Part shown: positions 24,421 through 36,280 of the stretch, piece after piece
Position numbering within the stretch: the stretch's first letter is position 1
Layout of the letters: the number at the start of each line of letters is the position of its first letter
Assembly (NCBI RefSeq): GCF_016086655.4
Contig: NC_052132.2
Span: 22,384,805 to 22,448,804 of the forward strand
Source: Lepeophtheirus salmonis
Taxonomy: Eukaryota > Arthropoda > Copepoda > Siphonostomatoida > Caligidae
Length of the DNA: 64,000 nt
Direction: 5' to 3'
Translations under genes and position numbers: made by a program
The notes under the pieces: generated by a model
What the model saw: the letters and a program-made list of their open reading frames with translations, nothing else
Database searches by the model: none
Told to the model about the DNA's origin: nothing

Positions 24421-25419
24421 AAGCTCAGGTTTGTTCTGTTTTGTAACTAATTATTGATACTTTAATGTAACTAATTATAAACTAATTTCAATCACTTAAG
24501 ATTAATTAATTATTGTATTAGTAAGTATTCAGATTTCAATGGACCACCTGGTACCTTAAGTATAATACATTTTATAATTGTTGAGTGATAATATGCAGTT
24601 GGTATGATTGACTTATTTAGCTAAGTTCCATATGATTTCGGACCTTTTTTCTAGTCCTTTTGAAGGAAAGGTAGCGTGTTACTTAGAACTAATAAAAAAG
24701 AAAAAATATTTTGAGTGACGTCATCAAGTACCAAACTGTTTTAGTTTTAGGACTGAACTTTATTTACAAATAAAGACGGCAGACCCTGCCGTCTTTATTT
24801 GTAAATAATGACTTACACAACACTACTTATGAATAAAGAATTAAGGTATTCAGTTTCGTTATCTTTTCATGAAAATAAAACTTGTCTACCTTTGAATGAT
24901 TTTCAGTATTTTTTTCTCATTTCATGTTCTGTGAATGGAACATAATTATATGTAAAAAAAGATGTTACATAGAAAGGAATATTTAAATATACTTTCAATT
25001 CTTATAGTTAAAAAATGAATATAACTTTTATGTGCGATGTACAAATATTGGTTATTAAATCAGACAACTTAAATTCACAATAAATACTCATTTTAAGTAT
25101 GTTACTCTGAATCAAAAATATTCCAATGGAAGTCTGTAATTATAGTGATCAGCTGTATTTCCTTTAGAACTTTCCAATTATATCAAAAAAAAAAAAAAAT
25201 CCGTAAAACACTAATGTAGAAATCTTTACTTTTCGGAGAGCAATCGTCAACTCTTTTCCTTTCTCAAATAATGTTTAATATACAGTAAGGGCAGCAAAAC
25301 GTGGACTCGAGAGATGGATTTAGAAATACATTAATAATTTTATATTTTCAATAATAGGCAAAAAAATAATGTTATCATAACATGTAGATAAGGTTTTTGC
25401 AAAACTTTTTTTACTGAAT
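24421..25419. other. Noncoding interval with one perfect hairpin
   Basis: AT-rich with no gene. It holds the hairpin 24760-24808. The right flank of that hairpin (GACTTACACAACACTAC, to 24828) resembles a hAT terminus read inverted (TAGTGTTGTGTAAGTC), so the hairpin may be the core of a hAT MITE. Confidence 0.45.
24760..24808. repeat. Perfect inverted repeat, 23-bp arms, 3-nt loop
   Basis: The left arm (24760-24782) ends AAATAAAGACGGCAG and the right arm (24786-24808) is its exact complement, around an ACC loop. Exact arms in a background of decayed repeats imply recent formation or gene-conversion-like maintenance. Confidence 0.95.
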
Positions 25420-25451
25420 ATGGCCACCTTAATTATAATTAAGGTGGCCAT
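25420..25451. repeat. Perfect 32-bp palindrome
   Basis: Sixteen-base arms, ATGGCCACCTTAATTA and its complement, with no loop. It lies where the minus-strand mariner fossil 25430-26365 ends. The palindrome could be a paired TIR remnant of nested or head-to-head elements. Confidence 0.95.
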
Positions 25452-26365
25452 CAATTCGTTATCAATCAAACCTTTACACGTCGCCTGAAGGACATGCAGG
25501 AGTTAATGACAAACTCATCTGACAAGTTTTTCCATACAGCCAATATGGAGGACTTCAGTGAGTCAACATTTGGTTGTGAGTTACTGTTATTTTTCCTCTC
25601 CAAATTGTGCTATATAGAGGGTTCAAATATGTTAATATTTCTTTGGACCTAAATCGAGCTATGTTATCTGTGTAGTACTTTTGGCACTTAGTGGAAGTTT
25701 GAGAGGGGGTGCAGTCCTGAATCCACACGTAGTTACTGTCCGGGTAGTTGGTCTTCAGCCATGGCAAAATGGTGTACTTAATCACGTTATAGTATGCCTC
25801 GTGGCAGTTTTTCTGTTCAGTCTTGAAAAATCAGAGTCCACAACGCCGAGGACCATTGTTTGGACCGGATATTTGGTGCGGTAAACCCCTTGGACCTTTT
25901 CTTTTGGTTCTGCAAGCCAACAATCGTGAAAATCTTCTTGTGCGATAAAATTTTCACAATTGACCCATTTTCTATGATCCAAGTGAGGATTTTATTGCAC
26001 TTCTTGAGCCTTTTGGTTTTCATGCCCTCTTTCAAAAGGTGGTGTGGGGCTCTTGTGAAAGAAACTAATCCCAAGTTGTGCTTTATAGCCTTAAGAGCCA
26101 CAGAGAAGTCGTTGGTGAGGCGATTCATCGACTTAGTAGGACCTTCCTTTATATTATTCGCCAAACTTAAGAAGAACTTCGTATCCCTCTTTAAATTATC
26201 CTATCCACTTCCTAACATCCTGAAGAGGTCTTTACCATTTTTCTCACCTTGGACAGTGTAAAAACCAGGCTCATAAAATACTTAACAATGTCCATAATAT
26301 TTATCACATCTACTTCAGCATCTAGGAGATCTGAGACTGCCTTTTTGCTTGATGCTCGCTCGTGA
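25430..26365 (-). pseudogene. Tc1/mariner transposase fossil, near full length
   Basis: Read on minus from 26365: LLDAEVDVINIMDIVK (helix-turn-helix), then KEGPTKSMNRLTNDFSVALK, HHLLKEGMKTKRLKKC, a frameshift near 25975, KVQGVYRTKYPVQTMVLGVV, then VIKYTILPWLKTNYPDSNYV with WIQDCTPSQTS, then LNPLYSTIWRGK. The C-terminus is VDSLKSSILAVWKNLSDEF-VINSCMSFRRRVKGLIDNE. WIQDCTPSQTS is the second catalytic Asp block (usually QDGAPAHTS), and LNPLYSTIW the third block with its Asp lost. Multiple frameshifts and stops show it is inactive. TIRs were not identified with confidence. Confidence 0.85.
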
Positions 26366-26490
26366 TGATGAAATGACTAAATAAATAGTTTAGTTTGTCT
26401 AGATAAAATAACGGCAGAAACAGAAAATTAATTCTGCCTTCATTTGATGGAAAACAATGATATTAATTATATATGACCTTAGTTTTATTA

Positions 26491-27145
26491 TATACTAGTG
26501 GTAGTATCCGTCATTGCCCGGAGTAATTAGGGGTCCACAAACAGACGCATTATAAAAGATAACTCCCCCCAAAAAATCTGTAATAATCTCTGTTTTTCAG
26601 GAGCACACTCACAGATAACTACTCAATGCTTATATGAATTCATATATGTTCTGTCCTCAAGAATAAAAAAATAATAATAAGAGTTTGAGAAAATAAAAAT
26701 TAATATGTTGGGATGACTGATGAGTATTTTATTCTTCAGAGCACTGACCAATAAGAACAAAATCATTCAATTTAACATACTAGCGTTTATATTTAATTCA
26801 AATCTTAACATATAACTGAAAATGTACATAAATTATGTTATATAAAAGGGACCAAAAACAAACTGAAACAGTGGTCTTGTTATACATACAATATTTCCTT
26901 AATACGACTACATTATTATATATTAAACCAAAGTATTTATATGATTTACATCAGGGAGCCCTATATACAGTGTTTAAAATTTGGATGCTACCATATGCAC
27001 ACGCCTGCAATATTTGTTAATACGTTACATTAATATTTCTGAGATGATATAAATCATGGAGCACTTTATACAGTTCACCCATTTACGTGTTTTCATTTAT
27101 TGAGACATTTATACAGACAGACAAACTTTGTTTTATTAATATAGA
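26491..27145. repeat. Dispersed repeat R1, fuller copy
   Basis: Begins near TACTAGTGGTAGTATCCGTC and ends near TTTTATTAATATAGATAT. An opening of the form CTAGTGGTA-(C/T)CCGTC and a closing ATATAGAT tail recall 3'-truncated non-LTR or SINE-type repeats of arthropods (from memory). The 26555-26880 part matches 195-525. The 61-codon ORF inside is not conserved. Confidence 0.65.
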
Positions 27146-27574
27146 TATCTACACTCATCAACAATTGTCTTTCTAATATATTTTTAGAATCGTAAAATTC
27201 CATAAGTAAAATAGAAAAATTAAAGGTATAAAAAAACTAATATAAATAATTGAAAATGGATTTAAGGTGTAAAACTTTAGTCAGTAGTTATCAGTGAATA
27301 ATTAACCAAAAAAATGTTCAAGTTTGAAGAAGACGGGTTGAATAACTTTAAATTCAAAATTTTAAAGATTATAAAAATCTTTAAATTACTTTAGAAAGAC
27401 ATAAAGTGAAAAAAAATGAATCTTCCGGGTGGAAACTTGAAACTCACAAACTAAAAAGAAAATAGCCTTCCATTCATTAATTTAACGTTTAAGAAAAATC
27501 TTTATTTAACTTTTTCTGATACATATCCCATGTCAAATCGATGTATTCTATTCAGTCTCCATTAGCCTCACGGA
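27146..27574. other. Noncoding interval
   Basis: AT-rich; no feature supported. Confidence 0.4.
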
Positions 27575-27945
27575 TAGTGACACGCATCTTGCAAAAAGAG
27601 TTAAGGTATTACAAATTAAGTTTGGGTCCATGGTAGTCCACTCCTCTTAGAAGGAGGCCTTAAAGGCTTCTTCGGGTGGTAAATACTCCACCACCTCCTC
27701 TCGATGTGCGGCAAGAAAGAAAAGTCGAGAGATTGACTTCCGGAATGTTTGACGGCCACATCATTTTTCCCAGAATATTAAAAAGTTCTAAGAATTTTTC
27801 GCAGTTTTAGCGGTGCCCCATCTTGCTGAAAGACGAAGTTGCCGTCGGGAAAATTTGCCAGGACCTAGAGGACCAGGTTGGCCTTGAAAACATCGATGTA
27901 TATAGCTGTTGTGAGTTTGTAACCAAACCTTAGTTGTTTTTTTCA
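27575..27945 (-). pseudogene. Mariner transposase catalytic-region fragment
   Basis: On the minus strand: IYIDVFKANLVL, LANFPDGNFVFQQDGAPLKL (the second catalytic Asp block). After a shift, WPSNIPEVNLSTF (third block, where the usual SPDLN Asp is replaced) and FLSCRTSRG follow, then VVEYLPPEEAFKASF and EEWTTMDPNLICNT. At least two frameshifts. The N-terminal half is absent. The family is the same broad mariner group as 25430-26365, but the residues differ, so it is a separate lineage. Confidence 0.8.
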
Positions 27946-30578
27946 TTCTAAACATTTTGTTAAGAATTTAAAATATGATGGTAAAACTTGGCTCCTTTAT
28001 GAATTTGTGAATGAAAATAAAGGTCAGGTTGTTTTTACCAACGTTAAAGATAAATATAAAATATTTTCAATAAAACTCCATTCAAAAAGGAAAAAAAAAG
28101 GGTTCAGAATTTAATGGACCTATCAGTACCAACAAGTCATACTTTATACAACGCTATGTATAAACTTGAGTTATTCCTAAATGACGCTAAAATATCCTGG
28201 ACAAATTGGAATCACTCTTCGGCAAAGTGGATTGCGGAAGTAATTCAAGAGGCAAACGTGCATAGCCCATAGTAATAGAAGTCTAAGTAGGATTTTAGAA
28301 TGTTCTTATAATGGTCTTTAAATTTATTACTACGGTTAAAGTTATTAACTTATGAGTTTATAACTCTTCGAATTTCATTAAGCCTATTTATTTTTTTTAC
28401 AAAGGATTTGGAAAATAAACTCATCAAAAGTCTTGTCATAACGCATGGATGTATCAATTTGTTGATCTGTCTTTTGTTGGTGGAGTTATGCAGAAAAAAT
28501 TAAATACCTACTTTGCATGAAAATATCGTTACCTTAATACATTATGGAGGGTGAATACCAAAACAAAACCAGAAGATTAGAGAGGATGATGACATTCAAA
28601 AACTATTATTTTTGAAAACCACAAAGGATGTGTAAATTGAGATGTTCATCTCCACGACTTCTTCGCTTTGATAAAATGTAGGTTTTATATAATAACAAAG
28701 CCAAACCAGACCACACCTCTAGGGTATTACTTACTCTTATAAGGATGATTTTTTTATGGTTAGATAGAGCTATACATAAATCAGGTAGTTCTTGACTATT
28801 TATCGATTTAAAAAAATAGATAAAAAAGGATCCAGTGGTAAATTTTTTCATAAAATAATATGTTGATAGTGGAGTGATTTTTTCCATCGAAAGATTAGTT
28901 TAGAGTTCTCTTGAGTGTACTTATCATTCCACTAATGAAAACTAAGATATTCTGATCGATGGTTTCATCATTTTCTAGCCTCAAACGTTTAAAAACGATG
29001 TAAGCTGCCTTCAATGAGCTTCCAATTTTCTTTTGTTGCAATCCGGGACTATTATGAACAATATCCTTCATACTTTTTATGTAAATTCTTCAGATATTTT
29101 TGAATTGATATAAATAATTTGATAATCAATAAACTACTACAATTTTTATTTCGTAATATTTAAAAAAAAAAGTTCTTAGAAACCCCACATTTGAATGTTA
29201 AAGTTAGTTATACTCATATTTATACATTATTAATTTGAAGTTTATTAAACGCCTTGATAATAGGTTTTATTGACTATGTCTAGTCTATTAATTCTATAGG
29301 TAATTTCAAAATGAAAGTAGACTTATACTAGAAATAATGCAAAATTAATCACATTAAAAACAACCAACAGAAAACAAATGAAGTTTTAATCAAACAAACT
29401 TTCTCTCATACTCCAAATGTATTGATCTTGACGGATCTAAAAAATAACATCCAAACATAAAGAAAAGACAACTAATTAGACCTGTCTCAAAAAACGTCTT
29501 CACTTTTGTTAACTCTTGAATTAAACAAATATAAGGCCATACTCTATATCATTATTATCAAGTCTAAACAACAGAGAACTTATCAGATGATTTATCAATT
29601 ATGTAGTAGTTTGTCGATATAAATTTATGCATACATCTAAATCTAATTAATAAATCATATTGTATCATATAATTCAAAAAAAAAAAAAAAAATCAATTCT
29701 TTTTTTGCAAATTTTTTTATTTTTAGTAACTATTTTCTGTGAATAGCTATGGATGTTTTTGTTTTTTTAAATTCCAAAACCAATAATAAAATCCTGCAGA
29801 CGCCCTTGTACTAGTTTTGAGGTAAATTTATTTTACTATAAGTTCTTTTGGGGTAACGCTAAAACGAACGCCGATATAGTTGGTTCCATATAAAGGATAA
29901 GATTATTTATTTCAATATCGTGTTAAAAAATGGATATATTTTGCCAAACGCTCGAGAATCCAGTGACGAAAAATTATTATATGTTTATGTATAATAATAA
30001 GTTCAATGTCAAATTAACTTTTTATAATATTTTTTGTTATTTCTTTTATGAGAATTGCTCACATTTGTACTGGTTAATTAATTTTCTTAATTATAACATG
30101 TTTATATAAAATACATTGAGTCTACAAATATATTTTTATATTGAATAAAATATGTATTTTCATATGTATAATTACTGTTCATTTATCGTTAATAAATGGT
30201 CATTTTGTGTGGAATATAAAGAAAAAAAATATAAATTGTCCAAAAAATCACTTTATAAAAATTTTCCCATCACTTTTGCGTGTTTGAAAATAAAGACACG
30301 GAAGTAACCCTTTGAATTATTCATGGTTCATGACCATAGTGTGTGTTTATGATGTTCATCATCTTAGGTTCATATAGGCGGGGGATGCGTCGACGATGAC
30401 GTCCAACCAGGCCGTTATTATACATAGTACATATTATAAAGATCTTTGAAAAAAATAAGAAGAAGAGCACAATAGAAGAATTTTTTGTGTGTTTTGTTTT
30501 TTTTTAGCAACAAAAACAAGTTTGAATTCCTGAGGTCAAACTAGGAGTAAATGTAATTTTTGGGGTATTCCTACTTCA
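27946..30578. other. Gene-poor AT-rich interval upstream of the cuticle gene
   Basis: A 93-codon minus ORF at 28606-28887 has no recognisable domain and an AT-driven composition. I do not call it a gene. The final 300 bp upstream of 30579 may hold regulatory DNA of the chitin-binding gene, but no specific site is recognised. Confidence 0.4.
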
Positions 30579-30616
30579 TATAAAAGGATAAGTAAAAAAA
30601 AATTAAAACACAGTCA
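30579..30616 (+). promoter_or_regulatory. Core promoter: TATA box and initiator
   Basis: TATAAAAGG at 30579-30587 is followed 31-33 bp later by an initiator-like ACACAGTCAAC (30608-30618). This spacing is standard for arthropod TATA promoters. It places transcription start about 95 bp upstream of the ATG at 30707. A strong TATA box fits a cuticle gene expressed in bursts around moulting (inference). Confidence 0.7.
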
Positions 30617-30706
30617 ACTACTTTCAATTGAGCATTCAACATTCCATTTAAGGAGTTTTTTTACAAAAAAAAATTATAACTCATATATTTATTATACAAA
30701 CCGAAT

Positions 30707-31476
30707 ATGAAGGGATTTCAATCTATTGTTCTTTTGTGCGCCTTAATGAGTGTAAAAGCTCAACTTCCAGGATATGCTGCCAATAATGGTGGAGGATTTG
30801 GAGGCTCTAACAGCAATCAATTTGGAGGTTTTAATAACCAAGGCTCAGGGGGATTAGGTCAATTTGGATCCGCTTCCAATGTTGATCAAAGAATTGCTGG
30901 TTCCGGCTCTAATTTAGATCCCATTTCCGCATTAGAAGAGGCTCTTCCCGGCGTTCCAGGAGAGGACTATCCCATCTTTGCTGAGGTCCCTGAAACTTCT
31001 TTCTCTTGTGATGGACAAATTGAAGGAGGTTTGATTATTCACTAAGTGTTGTTCATCCCCATAAATAATTCTTTATTTCATTTACAGGATTCTATGCCGA
31101 CACAGAAACCGACTGTCAAGCTTTCCACGTTTGTGCTTCAGATGCTGAGATTGGTCTTCGCAAAATGTCCTTCCTTTGCCCCAATGGAACCATTTTTAAT
31201 CAAGCGTACTTTGTCTGCGATTGGTGGTTCAACTTTGACTGTGCCAATGCTGAGTCTCTCTACTCTAGAAACGAGGAGATTGCTGCTGAAAGAGAAGCTA
31301 TTGCTGCTTCTAACAATGGAGGATTTGTTGATACTTCTAACAATGGTGGATTTGTTGATAATAGAGCCAACAATGGACCATTTGCAGCTGCTTCTGGATC
31401 AAGCCCTGTTATTGAGACTGCTCCTCAAGCCAGTTATGAATCCCGATCTGGAAGATTCTTCCCTAGACGCGGTTAA
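30707..31476 (+). CDS. Secreted single-domain chitin-binding (CPAP1-like peritrophin) protein
   Basis: Two exons, 30707-31028 and 31088-31476, give 236 residues. Residues 1-18 form a signal peptide (MKGFQSIVLLCALMSVKA). Residues 20-70 are Gly/Asn/Gln/Ser-rich, likely disordered. One chitin-binding type 2 (CBM14) domain follows, with six cysteines at 101, 117, 123, 138, 151 and 159 (spacing 15-5-14-12-7), within the family's range. The LCPNGTIFNQAYFVCDWWFN segment is close to that of arthropod cuticular proteins analogous to peritrophins with one domain (CPAP1). The C-terminal tail carries SNNGGFVD repeated twice and ends in a basic RSGRFFPRRG. Its role is inferred as binding chitin in cuticle or gut lining after secretion. 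The splice keeps frame (Gly108 is split). The start is the first ATG after the TATA-defined 5' UTR. It is the only intact host gene in the window. Confidence 0.92.
31029..31087 (+). other. Intron of the chitin-binding gene (59 bp)
   Basis: GTTTGATT donor and TTCATTTACAG acceptor. Removing it joins GAAGGAG to GATTCTATGCC in frame and restores the spacing between the first and second domain cysteines. Reading through it gives a stop at 31043-31045, which would cut the protein before the domain is complete. Confidence 0.92.
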
Positions 31477-31495
31477 AAAAGATAATTGTAATTTA

Positions 31496-31501
31496 AATAA
31501 A
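31496..31501 (+). terminator. Poly(A) signal AATAAA
   Basis: Canonical AATAAA 20 bp after the TAA stop of the chitin-binding gene. This implies a very short 3' UTR unless a later site is used. Confidence 0.65.
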
Positions 31502-32539
31502 AACTGATCTTATCTTCCGATTGCAAGAGCAAGCAGAATTATACGAAATCCTATTTTGTGCCATCTTTTTAATTTATGTTTAATTTATTATATTTATGTA
31601 TTTTAAATATATATTTAAAACAAACAATTTTTAAACTTTTTATTGATACTTACAAATTCATTTGACCTTGAATGGATCTAAACATCTTCATTTATATAAA
31701 TCTAAATTTTATTTCTTTTCAAGCCATGTATGCTCATATATATTTTTAAGCTCCAAAAAAATCTGATTATACCCCAACTTGTTATGTGATAGTAACAAAA
31801 TTCAGATCTTGGAACGCTCATCGTCTATATCCCACATTTTTTGTTGTTATTTAAGCCATTGAACACGACATCACCATTAAATTTTCAATTGCAGTAGTTT
31901 TGGACTTTAAAGCTTTTTTTTTAAATCCCTAATAATTTCGATTCAGACCATATTTGAAATTAAATAACCTTATATTTGAAAATTAAAGTAAATGAAAATT
32001 GTAAAAAACGTTCTGGCATTCTAAGAATAAAACATTTATTAAGTTATGTTTTATTAACTTCCTACAAAATGTACAGAATCATGCAAAAATGAAGAGTCTT
32101 ATTTGAATGCAAAATATTTTTTGTATATTTTTTTAATTGCATGAAATTATAATTAAAAAAAGAGTACGTACACCTTGTATTACAACTTAAAAAGATTGGC
32201 TGTAAAAAAAAAAGTGAATTTTGAACGATTTTTTCAGTTTAAAATATTTAATAAATATGCAATGTAAGTGTTTTTGATACTATTGTATTATTAAAAAGTT
32301 GGTGTTATCCTATCTAGAACTCGAATGTGGTTCTAATATATAACACAAATTATTTGTTTTATATAAAAAAAGGCGTGCACTAAGAAGACTTTTCTGCAGA
32401 TATACTTATTATTTTATTCGTCCACCTTTTAATACAAAGTATCAATCAAAATGAAAAAATCATTAGTTTTAAATCTTCAACTTATATTTGAAAATGCTTA
32501 TGTTATGAAAATGAATTGACTTTAATATTTACTCGTACT
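31502..32539. other. AT-rich interval between the cuticle gene and a LINE fossil
   Basis: No coding or repeat feature supported. Confidence 0.45.
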
Positions 32540-33720
32540 CACTCCACATCAAACTTTAAAATCTATTCAAAATGTAACAGAAATCTTGAAAACATAATCT
32601 CTTATCTCTGGCCTTAAAATTAATGCAGAAAAGAAAAAAGTATCACCTCGATACATAGAATTTTTCCATAAAAATGGCCCTTTTTCAAGACCACTCAAAA
32701 AATAAAACTGTTTGGGTCATGGATAGGTGAAAAAAATGTTCAAATAAATCATTTCTAAACTGATGAATGCTGCTAAGTTTTTTAATTCGTTTACTTTAAA
32801 TATATGGGATAAGGCAGCAACATAGAATACCTATATTGTACCAAAAGTTATATATCTTTTATGTGTTACTCCTTTACAATCGATATTTTAAAGATAAATA
32901 GTGATATTGACAGTTGTATCTTTTATTTTTAATTAAGTAAAAAGAGAAATTTATTTACAAAAAGACTATACAACTCCAAAAAATTTGGTGGCTTAACAGT
33001 TATTGATTTTTTAGCTCTATGGAAGTCCTTGAATCTCAATAGCATTGGTCAACTTTGGCACAACGATCATTTATGAAGCATTCCCCTCAAGAAGTTTCTT
33101 ATGAAACAAGGCAAAATTATAAAGACGCTTTCCACTTAGTCTTCAAGACTTTAGGGATTCTGCAAAGGCTCAAAAGAAATTGGAACCCGTGATATGTATA
33201 TATCCATCTTTTGTAAACGAAACAGCATTACGAGACTATCATTCTATATTTCCCAAGAAAATTGAAGTCCAAAAACATAGTGTGTCATTCAGATTGAGGT
33301 TAGCTACTATTTCAGTCTCATTGTTGAGAAAGTGTACTCAATCCCCTACACTGAATCCTTTTATTGAATTTCTGAAACTTTTAAAGATCAAAAGAATACA
33401 CAATACACAATGCTATCAGAGGTTTTAGTTGTAAACTTGTAACTTTGGCAGAAAAATGGTTTACTGATCGTAAATTATCCGGGACCCTCGATAATATATA
33501 GACAAATGTGGAGATTCGATTTTAGATAACTCTTTCGGGTTCAAGCTCCAAAGTGAGGACTTTTTAAACTGTTTTTGTGGGACAGACAGTCAAAAAATTA
33601 ATACCGTCCTTACAAAGGCACTACATATTTTGTACACCCTAAGGTCAACAAGACACTGGAGGATTTTTAAAAATTATAAAGCTGTATGCGAATGGTTTAA
33701 AATATTGATAATACCTAGTA
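32540..33720 (+). pseudogene. Non-LTR retrotransposon (LINE) reverse transcriptase fossil
   Basis: On +, TLKSIQNVTEILKT-stop-SLISGLKINAEKKKV (32555-32650) matches the late reverse-transcriptase block (F-x-SGLKIN-x-x-K) of LINEs. Then GGLTVIDFLALWKSLNLNSI (32988-33047) resembles the GGL-x-x-(P/I)-x-x-x-YWKAL-x-L block that follows RT. An 82-codon open frame at 33180-33428 continues with RDYHSIFPKKIE, as in the C-terminal part. FLWDRQSKN-like and W-rich remnants follow to about 33700. Stops and shifts are frequent. The catalytic YADD region and endonuclease are not visible. It is most like L1- or Jockey-type elements, but I cannot assign a clade. Confidence 0.65.
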
Positions 33721-34399
33721 CTTTTTCTTATAATTTCACTAGCAAAAGGTTACATAGCGTTTCTTGGACCAAGGAGGGAGCAGGTTAAGTAAGGTAATCC
33801 ACAAAGTATAATTGTAGCAACCCCACCAAATACCCCTAGTAGTGGCTCTTGTAACCTTAATACTATTATTATGAATTAACAAAAAATATTGTGTTATAAA
33901 CTTTAAAAACATATCAACATATATACATAAAAAAATTGTCTAAACGAGAAGGGCATATTATATTTTTGTCAAAAAAATTTTAAATCAAAATTCGCTAATA
34001 AAAATGTAAAAAAAAGAAAATAGTTATTAGTATTTATTGGCATTGTAAATAGGAACTCAAAGATACCAATATTTTTTTGTACTTGCAGAAATAAAAGTTA
34101 TGGAAAGTAATGTTGTCAAAAAATGTTGTCTGACGACAGCTGATTTATTTTTGCAAATACTGCAAAAATTGTTAAATAAAATGTTCCAGAAATTATAAAT
34201 ACTCCTCTCAAAGTTTAATACTAAAATATTCTGTACAAAATGCATCGTTTTGTGGAATTTATTTTTAAAGATTGAAAATTGATGTTTGATGAAAAAAGAG
34301 ATAAAAAAATATAAAAATTGAATAAAATGAAAAATTATGCAGAAAAAGACAGATATTTCATTTAAACATCCATTTTATGTGTCAAATTTATATGCAAAC
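33721..34399. other. Noncoding AT-rich interval
   Basis: The 33.8 kb part may be the LINE's 3' end but no poly-A tail boundary is clear. Otherwise nothing supported. Confidence 0.4.
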
Positions 34400-35110
34400 G
34401 AAAAAACGGGCAATCTATAAAATTTCCAATAGATTGGTCAATGGTCATTTTAAATTCATTAACATTGTTAGATGAAATGATTGTGGGTAATTTGATTATT
34501 AAACAATTCATTGATAAGCAATTTGATCATTAAGGATTTGATTATGGTACAATTGCACTGCAAGTAATTTGATATTCTAGTTTACTTTGATTGAAATATG
34601 TATTGTATTCACACAATCAAACTATTGTATGATAAGAAATTGGCACGAGAGACATAATTCTATTTCGCAAAATATACCTTGGCCAACCAACAGATAGTGC
34701 AGGTGAACAGATCGTCCCTAAGGGGGATCAAAACCTATCGCCAGCATTATCCTGAGTATCAAGGACCCTTTCTAATATCCTATGATACACCCCGGCCCAC
34801 AGTTTGTGCAAGTGAACCACTGGTCCGAAAGGTGTATCATTACCTGAGCAACCCTTTTGATATACTACAATAAGCCCCAACCACGGGTTATGCAAGTTAA
34901 CCACTTGTCCCAAGGGGGTAAGAACCTATCGCTGCCGCTATCTTGAGTATCAAGACACCTTCTAAAATCCTATGACACTCCCGGCCAACGGGATGTGCAA
35001 GTGAACCTCTGATCCAAAAGATGTATCATTAACCACCGCCACCGCTTCCCCGAGCATCAAGGATTCCTTTTGATATCCTCTAATACACCCCACCCACAGG
35101 TTGGGCTAAA
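34400..35110. repeat. Dispersed repeat R2 with GGCCCACAG units, longest copy
   Basis: The first part (34400-34670) carries TAAAATTTCCAATAGA, GATTGTGGGTAATTTGATTA and ATCATTAAGGATTTGAT, as in 545-760 and 42940-43130. The second part (34675-35110) holds about four degenerate 105-115 bp units. Each contains a CCGGCC(C)A-CAG---GTGCAAGTGAACC core, a TATCATTACC or AAACCTATCGC core and a GAGTATCAAGGA-CC core. ORFs of 61-64 codons on both strands come from the unit repeat itself. Confidence 0.8.
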
Positions 35111-36280
35111 TAATCTAATCGAAAACCACTTTCTCACAACTCAAGGGATTAAACTTTTTTTTGGGTACTATACTTAGTGGGCTCTGTAAAGGTATGTGTA
35201 ACTTTGGTGGTGGTTTATGACCGTCATGCGGCTCCTCTGCAACTGGAGGGTTCAGATGTTTTTTAATATTGAAATGTAAGCCAAAAAGGTGAGCAATTTG
35301 AATGAACGTGATAAAATGTGGGTATATCAGGATGACTACAGCAATATGTAAAGATCTAATAAAAATTTACATTAGAATTGTTGATTCTATTTAATATCAT
35401 TCGACCTACACGGTTGTACATTTCATATTCTTCAAAATAAACATTAACAAAGAAATAATTTAAATATACTTTTCTATATTAAATATAATAATTTCAAAAA
35501 ATAATATTTTTATGTATACCTAATATTACCTAATTTTTACCAAAATATTTTTAGTTAATAAATCCAAAACATATATCGAAAACACCACTTAAAGCTTTGT
35601 TCATTTCCATCCTATTGTATTGATGCAGTCAGTCTACAATGTAAGTTCATTCTCTCTGGGAACTTCATCAACACCAAGGTGACTATATATAAAGGTGAGG
35701 CAGCAAAGAAGTTCTACACTAGTATTTTTTCAGTATCAAGAGAAGACTGAAGATTTAATGACGCCACTGTTGATACATATAACAGTCTGTCCTATGTAAT
35801 TGTAAAATATTAATTTTAAAATCCACTAAAATCAGTGTAAGACAGTATAAATTTAGAGAAAAAATTAAATAAATATAGTAAAATTCATTTATAGAACAAA
35901 ATGGTAAACTTCGGACCATGCCAATAATTATAAAAAGCAAAAATATTAAACATATATTCATATTAATATCATAAAAGTAAATCCTTTCCAATACTTATTT
36001 TGATTGGTATGAAACTTGAGGATATCCTTGCTTGATACTTTATAGAATAATAAAAGCAATTTCTGAACTAATTATTTAAAAAGACTAACATTAATTTGCA
36101 TAGAGTATATTTTAATAATAAGGAACTATCTGTATGTAAGCTTATATTAATATGCTTTATGTATTTTATCAAATTTGCCATTTTATTACATAGTATAAGA
36201 ATGGTAAATAAAAGAATGGCAATAGGTAAAAATTATAGGATACATATTTTTATATATACATACATGAATAATAAATATTA
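35111..36280. other. Noncoding interval with a promoter-like motif
   Basis: No gene supported. See the TATA motif at 35686. AT-rich throughout. Confidence 0.4.
35686..35695 (+). promoter_or_regulatory. Candidate TATA box
   Basis: TATATAAAGG in a locally GC-richer setting, with an initiator-like TTTTCAGTATC 45 bp downstream and an ATG at 35758. The ATG opens only 13 codons (MTPLLIHITVCPM) before a stop; a GTAATT donor-like site overlaps its end. It could be a small first exon of a secreted protein gene, but no second exon was found. Weak. Confidence 0.25.

Noticed and set aside
25860..26261. Plus-strand ORF of 133 codons
   Set aside because: Antisense shadow of the minus-strand mariner transposase fossil; no independent motif.
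28606..28887. Minus-strand ORF of 93 codons
   Set aside because: No family motif, no splice or promoter context, and composition close to the AT-rich background.
31046..31507. Plus-strand ORF of 153 codons overlapping exon 2 of the cuticle gene
   Set aside because: It is out of frame with the six-cysteine domain, Leu-rich as an out-of-frame translation, and starts inside the intron.
34679..34913. Overlapping 61-64 codon ORFs on both strands
   Set aside because: Both derive from the tandem GGCCCACAG units of repeat R2 and are not kept in other copies.
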